DNA of 64,000 nucleotides, from contig JAKTTT010000005.1 of the NCBI GenBank assembly GCA_030581615.1, forward strand, positions 453,055 through 517,054. Direction: 5' to 3'. Made by a program: the position numbers and the translations under genes. This document shows, in pieces, positions 52,160 to 63,760 of this stretch. The notes beneath the pieces are model-generated. The model ran no database searches and was not told the origin of the DNA. It saw only the letters and a list, made by a program, of their open reading frames with translations. This DNA comes from Alloascoidea africana. Taxonomy: Eukaryota; Ascomycota; Alloascoideomycetes; Alloascoideales; Alloascoideaceae. Position 1 is the stretch's first letter, and the number at the start of each line of letters is the position of its first letter.

Positions 52160-53909
52160 ATGGTATCGCAAAAGAGCACGCTAGTGCTGGAGATCTCCGT
52201 GTTTCCCTGGGCTAGCTCCCTTATCTCCATGCCACAGCTCCACGCCTGGGTGCGCTCTTATCTCTCTTCCCGCTATGTGTCCCTACAGCAAAACTCTGTG
52301 CTGTTCGTGAACGAGCGAAAACTGTCAGCCGATCCCACTCGAGATGGTTCCAACCTTCTAAGCATGCCCGAGGGTGACCGCGACGACCTTTGTTACGCTG
52401 ACAAAGTGGTTGGCCATCTCGTCCAAAGCATCACCGCCTGCGAGGTTGAACGATCTGTTGACGCATCACAAGCAGGCTGTCATGGGTCTACAGTGAATCA
52501 AAACACCAGCCTCTGCGACGCCTCGTTTATCAAACTGGAAGATGTTCAGCTAAAGCTTCTTCTGTATACTGTCCACAATTTTCGTGGGAATTTAGACGAC
52601 GGTACAGATCAGAGCTTGGAATCTGATGATGAAAGCACAGAACCGCTCAAAAAGGCAACCAGAATTCAACGACTTCCTAGTCTAGAGTTGTCTGGTCTCT
52701 GGGAAAAGTACTGCTCAAGTTTTGTATTCTCAAATCTTCCTTGCTAACACCGGGGAGGTAAAGTTTGGTTTTTAGGGACAGTATTAAGACAGATCTCTTG
52801 AACTATTTGAAAACCGTTTCCCTGTTTGCTGGGTTAAACGTTGATTTTAACATGATTGCCTACAACAAATTGCTGCTACTCCATGGAGCTCCTGGTACGG
52901 GTAAAACCAGTTTGCTGAAAGCGCTAGCCCAAAAGCTTGCAGTCAGATTGCAAGACCCAGCGAATGGCAACCCTGAAACTGCCGATTTCCGCCACAGAGA
53001 CTTCTATCTAATGGAACTTCTATGCGATTCAATCTTCACAAAGTGGTATGGGGAATCTTCCAAAATGTTGGCGTCTTTCTTCGAATCGCTGGAGAGTTTC
53101 ATTCAGGGTGGCAACGGCCGCAGCCCTTGTGCAAAGAAAAAGTTTGTGATACTGCTAATCGATGAAGTGGAAAGCATTGCATCGGCAAGATCCTTGATAA
53201 ACGAACGTGGCGAGAACGGCGATTCCATCAGGGTCGTGAATACCCTCTTAACATGGCTGGATAAACTCAGATACCATCAAGTATAGTAGTACCCTGTGCT
53301 TCTTCCATCTGCTTGATCTAATTCCCGTGCTTCTAGAATGTCCTGGTATTGGCCACGTCCAACTTAATATCATCAATCGACCCGGTTAGTTGGCGGATAG
53401 TGTTTGTTACCACCACCAGAATTACTGATAACAGATAAAAAGGCTTTCATAGACAGGGCTGATATTACCCGAGAAATAAGGTGTCCATCGACCGAGGCAG
53501 CATATACCATTTTACAATCCGGTTTGAACGAGTTAATATCGAAACAAGTGATTCATTATGAGGTTTGACATTAATACCATGGCTCAGAGCGCTCTACTAA
53601 GATCTTTTAGCATAGATTAGTCGACTTCCACTGGGCGATGGTTCGTATGCGGGCAGATCCGAAATGCCCGTCTACCAAGTTGTACGAAATCGCAGACCTG
53701 TGTTCAGTATGATGCTTTGTTTAAATAGTCCCCCAAACATTCCTAACACTGGTGTAAAGAGAGAAGGGCTCAGTGGGAGAACAGTTAAAAGGCTGCCCTT
53801 TCAGACGCACTACAGGCATTTCATATCATGTGCGATCAAAGATATCAGCTTGTTTCTCGACCAGATGTTGGCAACGGCGCAAGATATAGCAGAGAATAGA
53901 CGAGGCTAG
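52160..53909 (+). CDS. PCH2: AAA+ ATPase Pch2/TRIP13 (six exons)
   Basis: Exons 52160-52707, 52764-53280, 53337-53384, 53443-53562, 53611-53706 and 53760-53909 give 492 aa (yeast 564, human TRIP13 432). Remodels HORMA proteins in meiosis and checkpoint control. Walker A GAPGTGKT is at 224-231 and Walker B LLIDEVES with Asp316-Glu317. Exon 3 supplies sensor 1 (LATSN), exon 4 IDRADITREI, and exon 6 the AAA lid GLSGRTVKRLPF. Each join is set by family sequence: GLWEN-LVF, YHQ-NVLVLATSN, SIDP-AFIDRAD, IHYE-HRLVDFHW, DLCS-REGLSG. Introns are 48-58 nt; donors GTACTG, GTATAG, GTTAGT, GTTTGA and GTATGA are mostly weak. Intact only if all five are spliced. Confidence 0.88.
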
Positions 53910-54095
53910 TCGGCTTTGTAATCGGCGTTTTGCGGTTAGCGGCGCGGCTTATCTCCTGGAAAGCCGTTGGGTGTAAAATCCTCGCATAATAAAAATTTGG
54001 CTTTCCAATTAACACACTTTCTCCACTACACGCCATGCCTATTTATTGACTGTTTGATCTTGTTCAGTTTCTTCACACCCGTAATCTCACTAGCC

Positions 54096-55133
54096 ATGAT
54101 GATACCTCAAAAGATTCATCTGCTGGCCCTTATCTCAGTGTGTGCAGCCAAAAATGTGCTCCCAGTTGGGACACCCTCTTCCCGGACAGTAGTGAAAAAA
54201 TCATCCGCATACATTGATGAGTTGGCATACCCATCGTCATCGTCACAGAATTTTGATCCGTCTCTACCATATGCTAAGAACCATGATATTGATGTAAATT
54301 CCAAACTCCAACTGTTGCCATCATCCGCCTTCGTTGCGGACGAGATACTGGCCGAGGAGCTGGACCAAACGCAACCAAGCAAGAAACAAGATTATGACGA
54401 CCCACTGAATTCGTTCACAATGTCGGCGGTTATGATTCTTTTCTCGGAAATAGGCGACAAGACTTTTCTTGTGGCAGCCCTCATGGCGATGAGGTCGCCG
54501 AGAACCGCTGTTTTCACCGCCGCGTTTAGCGCGTTGACGATAATGACTGTGTTATCTGGCTTTCTGGGACGGACCTTACCTTTTTTGCTCTCCCCTAAAT
54601 ACACTCGATATCTGGCTTCTATTTTGTTTCTTGTGTTTGGATACAGGCTGCTTAGAGAAGGCTTGGCAATGAATGCAAACATTGGAGTCGACGAGGAGAT
54701 GGAAGAGGTCGAGCACGAAATTGAGCTAAGCGTCGTGGATAAGAAGCTGGACAAGTTGGAAAAGGGAGACAATACCAATCAGTTCTCTAAGAAAAGCAAT
54801 TTCAAAGAATCTCTATCGTTGTTGATAGATAGTCTTAGAAACTTGTCATCGCTTGTTGTCAGTCCCATCTGGGTGCAGACCTTTGTGATGACATTTCTAG
54901 GTGAATGGGGAGACAGATCTCAAATCGCTACTATTGCGCTTGCTGCTGGGTCAAACTATTCGTACGTTATCTGGGGCGCAATACTGGGCCATGGAGTTTG
55001 TACCTTTGCTGCTGTGGTGGGTGGAAAGCTCTTGGCATCTAGAATCAGTATGAAAAGTGTAACTCTGGCCGGCTCGGTTGCATTCTTCTTATTCTCATTT
55101 ATGTATTTGTATGATGCCTTTTTCACTGTGTGA
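54096..55133 (+). CDS. GDT1: Golgi Ca2+/Mn2+ transporter Gdt1 (TMEM165 family)
   Basis: 345 aa. UPF0016 cation transporter that loads Mn2+ and Ca2+ into the Golgi for glycosylation. Both signature motifs E-x-G-D-(K/R)-(T/S) are present: EIGDKT at 118-123 and EWGDRS at 270-275, each opening a three-TM repeat, with an acidic cytosolic loop between (DEEMEEVEHEIE). A signal-peptide-like N-terminus (MMIPQKIHLLALISVCAA) precedes about 90 luminal residues. I use ATG 54096; the frame is open upstream, but only from a TTG and through sequence without conservation. 186 bp after PCH2, same strand. Confidence 0.94.
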   Translation: MMIPQKIHLLALISVCAAKNVLPVGTPSSRTVVKKSSAYIDELAYPSSSSQNFDPSLPYAKNHDIDVNSKLQLLPSSAFVADEILAEELDQTQPSKKQDYDDPLNSFTMSAVMILFSEIGDKTFLVAALMAMRSPRTAVFTAAFSALTIMTVLSGFLGRTLPFLLSPKYTRYLASILFLVFGYRLLREGLAMNANIGVDEEMEEVEHEIELSVVDKKLDKLEKGDNTNQFSKKSNFKESLSLLIDSLRNLSSLVVSPIWVQTFVMTFLGEWGDRSQIATIALAAGSNYSYVIWGAILGHGVCTFAAVVGGKLLASRISMKSVTLAGSVAFFLFSFMYLYDAFFTV

Positions 55134-57237
55134 AAGATGCTGTGTTAAGAGGTTTAACTTTGGATTTTGTGTTGTTGTTTGGATGCAAATTTCCTTCCCA
55201 TCTCTAATGTTCAAAGCCAAACTATGTGGCCGTATAATCTTCATCGAAGCAAGTGTTGAATACCAAATAATCTACAGACGATTAGAAACACGCTCATCAC
55301 TATTTTTCAACTGTTGACAAGAACCAGGTTGATAAGGAAGGAAAATAGTTTTGTGGGTTATTGGTAATTACCAGGAAGTAAAATAAAAGACAAAAATACA
55401 GCTTCTGTACAATAGAGAATTGAGGAGTAAGTCACTGCTTTTTCGTATTGGCGGATTTCACTAAAGTTTTCAACACACTGTTACTACCTTCACCAAAGAT
55501 TAATCCCGTCCTTAGCAAAAGAACCTTGGCAGTACCAAGAGCTAAATACGTACCTCCTTTCTAATCAGCTCAATATCGGACATTGAAGTTCTTGGCTTAA
55601 TTGCCACTATCGTTGTATATTGCCGTATTAACATTCTGTTCAATTCGTTCTTGGCTGAAAAACAAAAAAAAAATCATAGATGGCGGATCATCTGTATGTA
55701 TTATGAATGCGGCCAAGTAATGACCCCCTTGAGCTTCGGTTAATGATCCCGACGAATCTTCCAAAATTAATCCCTCGGGATTGAAATCAAACATAATAGA
55801 GCATCAGAGCTCTAAACTGCAAATTGTAGACTACAGACATAACTCATAAACTATGATTGCAATTGTAGGGTCTTTTTTCCAAGGTTATTTGAAAGGTAAA
55901 AGCTAGCGGAGTCATTTTTTAAACGTGATTTATCTGACCGATTTTGTTGATTACAAAAGATTATTCGAAAGTCGGTATTATTCCAATAAAAACAAGGCGC
56001 ACACATTGCTTATCGCCGAATTCTCTTTCCACTGAAACATGCTTGATGCTTTCAATGAGCAAAACAACAAAAAGTTGTCTTAATCAGAGAAGATTTTTAA
56101 AATTATCATACTGCTTCATTGCATGAGATTTTAAGCTGTCGCAGCGACACACCAATACCATCATATCTTACAAAGAACTCTCTCAAAAATACACAAGATT
56201 AAATTCATAGTCTAGTATTGATTATTAGAAAGATGGTTGATTAATTTGCCAAGATCTTGGTAGAAATGGTGTAAAAACTTGTACGGGGAAGAGCGTTTAG
56301 TCATAGCTTAATTATTGAAAGCATCGAACTTGCGGTAGATTTAGCCGAGCTCATTCAAATGCCTATAGGAAAAACCCCGACACAGGTTGGCATTCTTAAC
56401 TGTGCTTGGCACCAAAATCGATCAAAACGAAGCATGCAGACACCTAATCAAAACCATCTCTATTGTAAATGTGCAAAAGTTTTGGGATTTCAGAAAACAT
56501 CAACTACTAATCAAAGAGTATTGACTAAATGTCATTCTAATCTTGTAACCGTGAAGGATAACAGCACTTAATTCTGTGGGGGCACAAACATCGAAATGTG
56601 CTAGTAAATAAATAATCTCCACCCCTAAACCAAAAAAAAGCTATTCAGCTTGAACACGGCGATAGCCTCTTCTGTATTTTTAAATGCGCTATTCCACACT
56701 CGGCAAATCAGCCGTTTCTGTTTGGAAAGAGAACGCCCTTCTTCTGAGATCACCTTCTTACTGTGATGCAATGCAGATCAAGCATTTATGTGACTTTAAG
56801 CTGGACACCCAATTCTCATGACTTGGCCATGCAGTATGAAAAATATGGTCCCCACCTTTATCTCCACTATACCCCAGAGTGTTCCTGTTCTCTGCTTGGC
56901 TTCCATTGGTTAAGAATGGCGGGGTATGTTCCCTGCGGCGTTGACCGATATTACAGGAATTGCCACTTTGGGAAGTAAATATTTTCTTTTTGTTTCCCTT
57001 AACTCGCTTTTCCAAGAGGTGCTTTCATCTGGATATCATTGTCTGCTAGAAACACATAATTCATATTTTCTCAAGAATTATTAGCCATTTGTATCAGCGA
57101 AATTTCGCGTCTGGGCCGATGAAGGAAACTGAATTAGATCTACCATTTGCAAAGCGTAGCCACTATTTATAAAGATTACATTTTCTTCTTTAATCTTTAT
57201 TCCTTGTTCAAGCAGTTTGCTAATCCAGTTTCTCAGA
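55134..57237. other. Gene-poor region
   Basis: 2.1 kb of AT-rich DNA without a clear intact gene. A possible small spliced gene lies at about 55440-55794 (-). The 300 bp before 57238 are T-rich and form the JEN1 promoter. No repeats or tRNAs were recognised. Confidence 0.5.
55440..55794 (-). CDS. Possible small spliced gene or relic
   Basis: ATG at 55794 begins a protein-like stretch (FDFNPEGLILEDSSGSLTEA). A strong polypyrimidine acceptor (poly-T, GTTTTTCAG) at about 55654-55672 precedes a second coding-like block (NELNRMLIRQYTTIVAIKPR, SMSDIELIRKE) that ends exactly at a GTACGT donor. A third block (LLLRTGLIFGEGSNSVLKTL) then runs to a TGA near 55436. If the first intron starts at GTCATT the two first blocks join in frame; the last join is unclear. 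Family not recognised. Exact structure is uncertain and it may be a pseudogene. Confidence 0.35.
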
Positions 57238-58773
57238 ATGTCCCATCAGCCAGATCTTCAAGCTCATCTAAATGAGCAAGAAGTAAAAGCCCCTGATTTG
57301 TCCGCAGCCTCCATGGCAAAGTTCTTTAGGACGAGGTTCACTACCTTGATACCTTCCTTAGAAGAAATTAGAAACTCCCCTGTTCCTCTAAATCCTTTTG
57401 GTCCACTAAAACAGGTTACTGGACGACAATGGAATTTTTTCATGGTTGCGTTTGCTGGATGGACTTGGGACGCTTTTGATTACTTTACCGTCTCTCTGAA
57501 TGTTTCTGCCATGGCAAAAACCCTGGGGTGTAAAAACAAAGATATCACCTGGGGTATAACACTGGTTTTGATGTTGAGATCTGTCGGCGCCATAATTTTT
57601 GGGTTGTTGGGAGACAAGTATGGAAGGAAATGGCCATTTATCGCAAATTTAGCACTGCTTTCAGTTCTGCAAATTGGATGTGGTTTCGTCAATACGTTAG
57701 AACAATTTTTGGGAGTTAGGGCTCTTTTCGGAATCGCCATGGGTGGTGTTTACGGTAATTGTGCTGCAACTGCTCTTGACGATTCTCCTACTCAAGCTCG
57801 AGGTGTTCTTTCAGGTATTTTGCAACAAGGTTACGCTTTTGGATACCTTCTTGCAGTTATCTTCAATAGAGCCATAACAGACAACACTTCTCATGGATGG
57901 AGAGCATTATTTTGGTTTTCAGCAGGTCCATGTGTCATCTTTTGCGTGTGGAGAGCTCTTCTTCCCGAGACTGAAGCATTCCAAGCAATCAAACATGTTG
58001 AACATCAAAGCGCTGCTACATCTTTTGTCCAGGAAGGTAAAAAGGCAATAAGAGTCTATTGGTTGATGTGTGTGTACCTTGTTGTGCTAATGGCTGGCTT
58101 CAATTTTATGTCTCATGGTTCTCAGGATCTGTTCCCTACAATGTTGACTGTTGAGTTGCAGTATGGTCATGATAGGTCCACGGTCACCAACTGTGTTGCC
58201 AATTTGGGTGCGATAGTTGGGGGTGTTATTATTGGCCATCTCTCCTCCTTCTTTGGAAGAAGGTTCATGATCATTGTTTCTTGTATATTGGGAGGAGCAA
58301 TGATTTACCCATGGGCATTTATCAAAAACAGTGGTATCAATGCTGGCGTTTTCTTTCTACAGTTCATGGTCCAAGGAGCCTGGGGTATTGTTCCAATTCA
58401 CCTTTCAGAGCTATCACCGCCAAACTTTAGATCATTTATTGTGGGTACAAGTTATCAATTGGGTAATCTGGCTTCTTCTGCTTCCTCAACTATTGAAGCC
58501 ACTATTGGCGAACGATTCCCGCTTTACGAGAATGGTGTGAAAGTGGAGGATGCCTATCGATATTCCCTTGTTATGGCCATCTTTATGGGATGTGTGTTTG
58601 GTTTCCTTGCGATTGTAGCTTTCTTTGGCCCAGAACACAGACATAAGGAGCTGGTTGATGCCTCAACCTTACAGGCACTTGCTGATTACAGGAATTATAA
58701 CGATTCTGACTTTAAGGAAGAGATGGAGAACGTTGAGAATGTCAACAATGTGAATGCAGACAAAAAGGTTTGA
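57238..58773 (+). CDS. JEN1: Monocarboxylate/H+ symporter, Jen1 family
   Basis: 511 aa major-facilitator protein of the plasma membrane, importing lactate, pyruvate or dicarboxylates. The Jen signature N-x-x-[ST]-H-x-[ST]-Q-D-x-x-x-T is perfect (NFMSHGSQDLFPT, residues 289-301). About 12 hydrophobic segments start near residue 68 (FFMVAFAGWTWDAFDYFTV), with the MFS loop GLLGDKYGRKWP between TM2 and TM3. Both termini are hydrophilic; Lys residues near them may be ubiquitin sites for glucose-induced turnover. ATG 57238 is used; a TTG seven codons upstream is not. Lactate (Jen1) versus dicarboxylate (Jen2) specificity cannot be told by eye. Gene-poor DNA lies on both sides. Confidence 0.93.
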   Translation: MSHQPDLQAHLNEQEVKAPDLSAASMAKFFRTRFTTLIPSLEEIRNSPVPLNPFGPLKQVTGRQWNFFMVAFAGWTWDAFDYFTVSLNVSAMAKTLGCKNKDITWGITLVLMLRSVGAIIFGLLGDKYGRKWPFIANLALLSVLQIGCGFVNTLEQFLGVRALFGIAMGGVYGNCAATALDDSPTQARGVLSGILQQGYAFGYLLAVIFNRAITDNTSHGWRALFWFSAGPCVIFCVWRALLPETEAFQAIKHVEHQSAATSFVQEGKKAIRVYWLMCVYLVVLMAGFNFMSHGSQDLFPTMLTVELQYGHDRSTVTNCVANLGAIVGGVIIGHLSSFFGRRFMIIVSCILGGAMIYPWAFIKNSGINAGVFFLQFMVQGAWGIVPIHLSELSPPNFRSFIVGTSYQLGNLASSASSTIEATIGERFPLYENGVKVEDAYRYSLVMAIFMGCVFGFLAIVAFFGPEHRHKELVDASTLQALADYRNYNDSDFKEEMENVENVNNVNADKKV

Positions 58774-61504
58774 CTGTATGCTTGACTTACTTTTCTCGTA
58801 ATAATTTTGAGTTTTTATTGATATTTCGTGTTAATGAGACGATTGAGATGTGAAACGATTCTAGTGGTACAATCCATTAAATTCTGAACTGTAGACTCAA
58901 ACAGATTAAATCTTTGAGTAGTAATCATCCAAAGTCTGAAGTAGAGTGAAAAGCATGCGCAACTGAAATTTCTATGGAAAGAAATTCAATAGCTTCTTTT
59001 CTGGTGGTTCATAATGAGCTCCAACTATTATCCTTTGGTTTTCAGCACTTTAACAGCAAAAAAATAGCTTTTACTAGTAAACTAAAATCGCTAGACATTT
59101 CTGGAATTTTTTGAGATGTATTGACTATACAAGTACCATATCGCGGAATAGTCGCTCCAGCCTCCTAGTCGGACCAACAGACCACCACAATTCTTCGGCT
59201 CTCTTTTATCCGTGTTTTTGGAATGAGATATTTTTGAGATTTCTCTTTAGTAAGAACATCTCTTTTAGACTTTCCACCTATCCACTCGCAGTTGCAATTT
59301 GAGAGAGCTGTGTGGTTCATAAAATGCTAAATGTCTCTAGAAATTTTGCTACTATTTTCAAGTATTAATGTTAAAGAGCAGCTATAAATAGGTAATTTAC
59401 TCTTGAATATAGCAGACTGGGATTGAACTCTGGGGAGCAGTCGTAGTATCAAAGGGACTCAAGAGATGGCGACTAATTGAGCTTAACCTCGATATTAGTT
59501 TTTATTGGGCCAGTAGTTTGTTGATCAACATTACGTATTCAGCAAATACCAGAACTAGTAAGCTTATTACCAAAGAATGAAATTGAACTTTGTATAACAC
59601 ATTTCAGCGCTTACCTGGCTGAGATTTGCCATATCCTCAACATTAGACGAAACCCTTGTGCATTTAGAATAAAAAAACATGGACTAAACGGAGAATAGTG
59701 GGCTCTGTCACTTCCAGGGAATTGCGTATATACATGGGAGTTTGAAGCAAGGCAAAGTTATAGAACGAAGTCCTTTTGCTGGAGTTGCCGGTTTGCATAA
59801 AACTACGGTTTATTGTGCTTGTGCCCTACTCTTCATTATCATGACAATTTACTATAGTTAGATATTTCCTGATTCTGTAAATATTGCTTGGTACTGTTGA
59901 GCCTGAGAATTCATATAATTCATTCTAAATTCCAAGAAGGAGCATTTTAAGCAAAGTCAAATGCAATGCTCTCAAGGAAAATTCAAATCTGGAGGGTGAT
60001 ATACTTATAGACATTATGAAAATTCGAACAACCATTTAGCTATTTTTGTTTTCTTACTCTTATGGTTCCAAGCCATAACTTGGGCCATCAAGATGTCACA
60101 AAAACTATGAATTTAAAACCTGCTTCCTTGTCTTGTCTTGCTCTAGAATATGTACCACAATAGCCTGAGAATCCCACTCAGATTTTTGTCTGACTTGGAA
60201 TTTTAACAGTCGATTCCTGGAGAACTCGTTCAAGGCGGCACCAGCGACAAATCTGCAATCAATCTTAACAGTTCAGTCTGAATGAATCCCAACTATTCTT
60301 CACAAACTTCCAAGTGTTCCAAATCCTGAGAAATTGATATGGTTTTGAGGCTTATACAGTTGGTTGAGTGCTTGAGCTCTTGTCGCTTAAGAATAAGCGA
60401 TGCCATATATCATTTGTGCTGTACTTTTCTGAACACCAAATCTACTTTTAAAACACCAGAAATCGTGCCCTGCTCGATGCAGTGCATCAAAAACAAAAGA
60501 TCGATACTGGCAAAACCCAGTGTCCACTTGCGACAAAAAAGCTCTGGATCCATTCATGAAATTTGAAAATCTCATTATCCATGATCTGTGTACAATCGAT
60601 TATTTGCATGCTTGGACTCGTCCTGGATTCTTGAAGTCGGCAATTTCGCAATATCAGACTTGACAATAAAATGCCTCATAGATTTAGCAACAAATAAACA
60701 CTCAAAAGTTTTTGATTACATTAACAAAAATGGGGAAAGAGCCAGGGACCAGGAAACTAAAGGCGATTCATTTAAAAGAAAATATGTGAACAAGTCTAGC
60801 TGTTTAATGTCTGCAATAAAGGGATTGAGCCTTCACCAGTTTCCAGAATGAATCTCGTGGTGTAAGAATATTCGAAAGGAGAGGAACTGAATATATATCA
60901 GGGGTGTATGCAGACAGGATTGTTGTAGAGAAAAACAAGTCATACCATCATTTTTTAATATCAACCAAGCTGAGGTGCGGCCGTGCTTTATTTGATTCGT
61001 TTGTAAAAATTCAACAATAGAAAGGCAACTGAAGAACTTGTGCGGAAGAGGTAAACAAGCTTTCAGCTGATAATAATGTGGCATTGCTTCCGCTTGATTT
61101 CATATGAGAGTTAAATCCAGGATAGCTAGATACGAAGCGGTTGTTTTTGAATAAAAGCGTGTTTTGTTGTAATTGAGTTCTAAGAAATCATGAATTTTCT
61201 AGATTGCCAATTTATTCCCTTTTATGTGAAAAGAGCATAACACTTTGTTGATGAGGCTGATTTAAACCACGCAACTCATTGGAATTCGGAAGGCTCATGA
61301 ATGATTTGTTCTTCCAAAGTCCTCAGATCTGCGACGCCTTTACTCTCTGAACGCATAACTTTGTACCCTTAAGCGAACTGTTCGCCAACGACAGGCTCAG
61401 TTGGTTGGTCAACATACAAATGGTATTACAGACTGACCAGTTGATACCAAACCGAGAAAGCTGTATAATCATTTAAAACAAGAGAGAATCAGATTCTATG
61501 ATGA

Positions 61505-62468
61505 TCACGGTTCGGTAATTTGAATATCACCTTTGTGATCCTCGGCTCTGTAAACTTCTTGCCACCTATTCCTCATAGGGCCGTGTAACCTCACAGACAA
61601 GATGGACGGCTGTGATCTCCCATTCGTTTGCCAAGTCACATAGTTCCTCCTGTGTGTAGATTCTGGCGTCTGTTGTAGGACCCAGTGTAGCAATTCTCGG
61701 AAACTCCACTGCTCTTTGGTTTCTTGTGCAAGCGAGGTCGATATGATCCACCGGAATTTGCATTATTCTGGCCAACCTATTCCCATTTCGCTATATTTTA
61801 TATTATAGTTTTATGATCTGGTAGCTTCTTGCGAATCCCAGAAGTTACTACTTCAGCTCTCGAACAAAGGAAAGGTTGAAATACTGGTTACTGTGATTAA
61901 AGAAGGACGCGTTTCCTTCTAGTGAAGAAACCTTATCATCTATTCTAGATTCTCTCTTCAACGCTGTTCGGTTCTTGACTTCATCATCAGATTCATCAGA
62001 TCTATGAGCATATTCAGTTACTCTCTCGGTCGTCCATTTTTCTCGTAGAATCAAGTCTGGGTAGTTGGAGCAGCCAACCTCATTCCAGCCATCTCCATGT
62101 GTTTCTCTGGGGTGAAAATCGCATTCCGATACTCTAGAAACTGTAAGAGTGTAAAGAGTGCTTCTTCTTCAAGGTCTATTTGAGTTCTTCTTCACGTCTT
62201 AGGTTCTCTGCTTTGCGTATTACCAAGATGGGCAGTTTTAAGGCCGCCGAGGCATCAAAATGATCAAAACGTTGAAGGTTGTGGGCTACCGAAGTATGGG
62301 ACGTAGATTGATTCGCTATAATTTGGGTAGAGCCTTCTACAAGACTCAACTCACCATTGGGATTTCAGGGGTGTGTAAGAAGACGTGGAAGGTGCTTTGG
62401 CCCGCTTTGTAAGACAGGAAGCGGAATAACAGGTATTTAGCTTTCAACTTCATCACCTGGTTTGCCAT
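61505..62468 (-). pseudogene. Broken or multi-exon unknown gene
   Basis: Successive minus-strand blocks read as protein in changing frames: ATG 62468 opens 38 codons (MANQVMKLKAKYLLFRFLSY) ending at ATG|GTGAGT (62354), a good donor. Then a start-less run of about 60 codons (HNLQRFDHFDASAALKLPIL) to 62176, then LEEEALFTLLQFLEYRNAIF to about 62051, an overlapping other-frame block (ILREKWTTERVTEYAHRSDE) to 61848, and WSFRELLHWVLQQTPESTHR to the stop at 61505. The pattern fits either several small introns, as in PCH2, or a pseudogene with frameshifts. No family recognised. Confidence 0.4.
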
Positions 62469-63193
62469 TGCTGCATCTTAATCAGAGCTCCTGTTTTGTT
62501 GTAAAGATTAACTGTCTCTAATTTGCCCCCTCTAGTTCCAAGCAGGCTATGTGTAGCTTTTCCACAGGGTTTAGTTCCTAAAGGGCATCTTTTTTCGCCT
62601 GTTCAATGAAAGGTATGGGATATTTTAGGTACATCAGCATTCCATCATCGATAATTGCCGGTGTAGCTGCTTTTCCGAGGGAGGCCATTTCCGATTTACG
62701 AATGCCTTTTTTGCGGTCAATACCTTTTTTTTTTCTATTCTCGCTTGAAATGCCTTAGCTGGTTTCATTTATAGCTTATGTCTCTTTTTATGCTCTTGTG
62801 TTGTGTGGGAAGGCGTCAGTCTGTGAATGTTCACGTAGGAGAAAAATCTGGTGTGGGTGTGGAGGAGGAGGTTGGCAATATCGTTTAGAATTATTGAACA
62901 GTGCAGGCAATGCTAGCATGGCATGTGCGAGCAAATCAGTTAGATCTTTCTCCAAGAAACATAGCGAAGCATTATTGTTGAAAAAACCTCATTTGCTATT
63001 GATTATCTTTCGACTCAAAATCATTTTCTGTGATTACCTGAGCAATTGGCATTCTGTTCCGGTTGCTCGCGAATCAATCATAGTGATAAGCATCATTTTG
63101 CCCTCAGGTTTCTTTAGTTCAAGCCATCTCGCAAAAATAGCCAAGGCAATGCTGACTTCAAAATATATCATCGAAGATCATGTTCCTTCATAA

Positions 63194-63760
63194 ATGGTAG
63201 ACACGCGTCCAAACCTCCCGTCTGAAGACGTGCTGGCCAGCGTATGTCCTCTAGACGCCCAGAGTGGAGTCGAAATCGGCGGTTTAGCCCCAAAGAGCCA
63301 TTCAGTGTTGTCCGCTTAAAGGAGCTGTGGAATAGTGGACGTGAATGCTGGCACAGAAGGGTGAGTACAGCGGTTTGCACAGTATCGGTCAGCTCATCTG
63401 AGCAATCTTCATATATATCTTGTCTAGGAGGCTCTGGAGGAGTTACATGGGCTGGCCTAGAGACAGGAGAAGAACTTGAACTTTGATGGCTTCCAACTCG
63501 ATAAGTCGGGATATGAGCTAGAGCCCAGAAACCACCGGCAGCCTTGATTTGGAGTTGAGGAGGAGGCTGTTCAGCTGGAGGTCTATACGAAGACTTTGGT
63601 TCCAGCTCTTGGATTTCGGTCTTTGTTGGTTGCGGCGGTTATACACAGTTGCGTTTTATCCATTAGCCAGCCCCGTGCCAATCAGCCTCTATATTCGACA
63701 TACAATGCGAATCTATTTTTGTCTGTTCCAGGGTGTTGGATATAATAAAACATTGAACAA
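63194..63760 (+). pseudogene. Decayed coding sequence with in-frame stops
   Basis: ATG 63194 begins 16 codons (MVDTRPNLPSEDVLAS) ending at a canonical GTATGT (63242). A second frame from 63244 reads RRPEWSRNRRFSPKEPFSVV and reaches GTGAGT at about 63361. After an acceptor-like TTGTCTAG (about 63426) a single frame carries EALEELHGLA, a TAG, NLNFDGFQLDKSGYELEPRN, a TGA, then FGVEEEAVQLEVYTKTLVPA before degenerating. Two in-frame stops inside coding-like sequence point to a pseudogene. No family recognised. Confidence 0.35.

Noticed and set aside
59405-59490. tRNA-like sequence on the minus strand
   Set aside because: A GTTCAATCC B box is present, but the T stem, acceptor stem and D arm do not pair; at most a very old tRNA relic.
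62260-62409. 49-codon plus-strand frame (MIKTLKVVGYRS...)
   Set aside because: It lies opposite the stronger minus-strand coding blocks and has no recognisable family.
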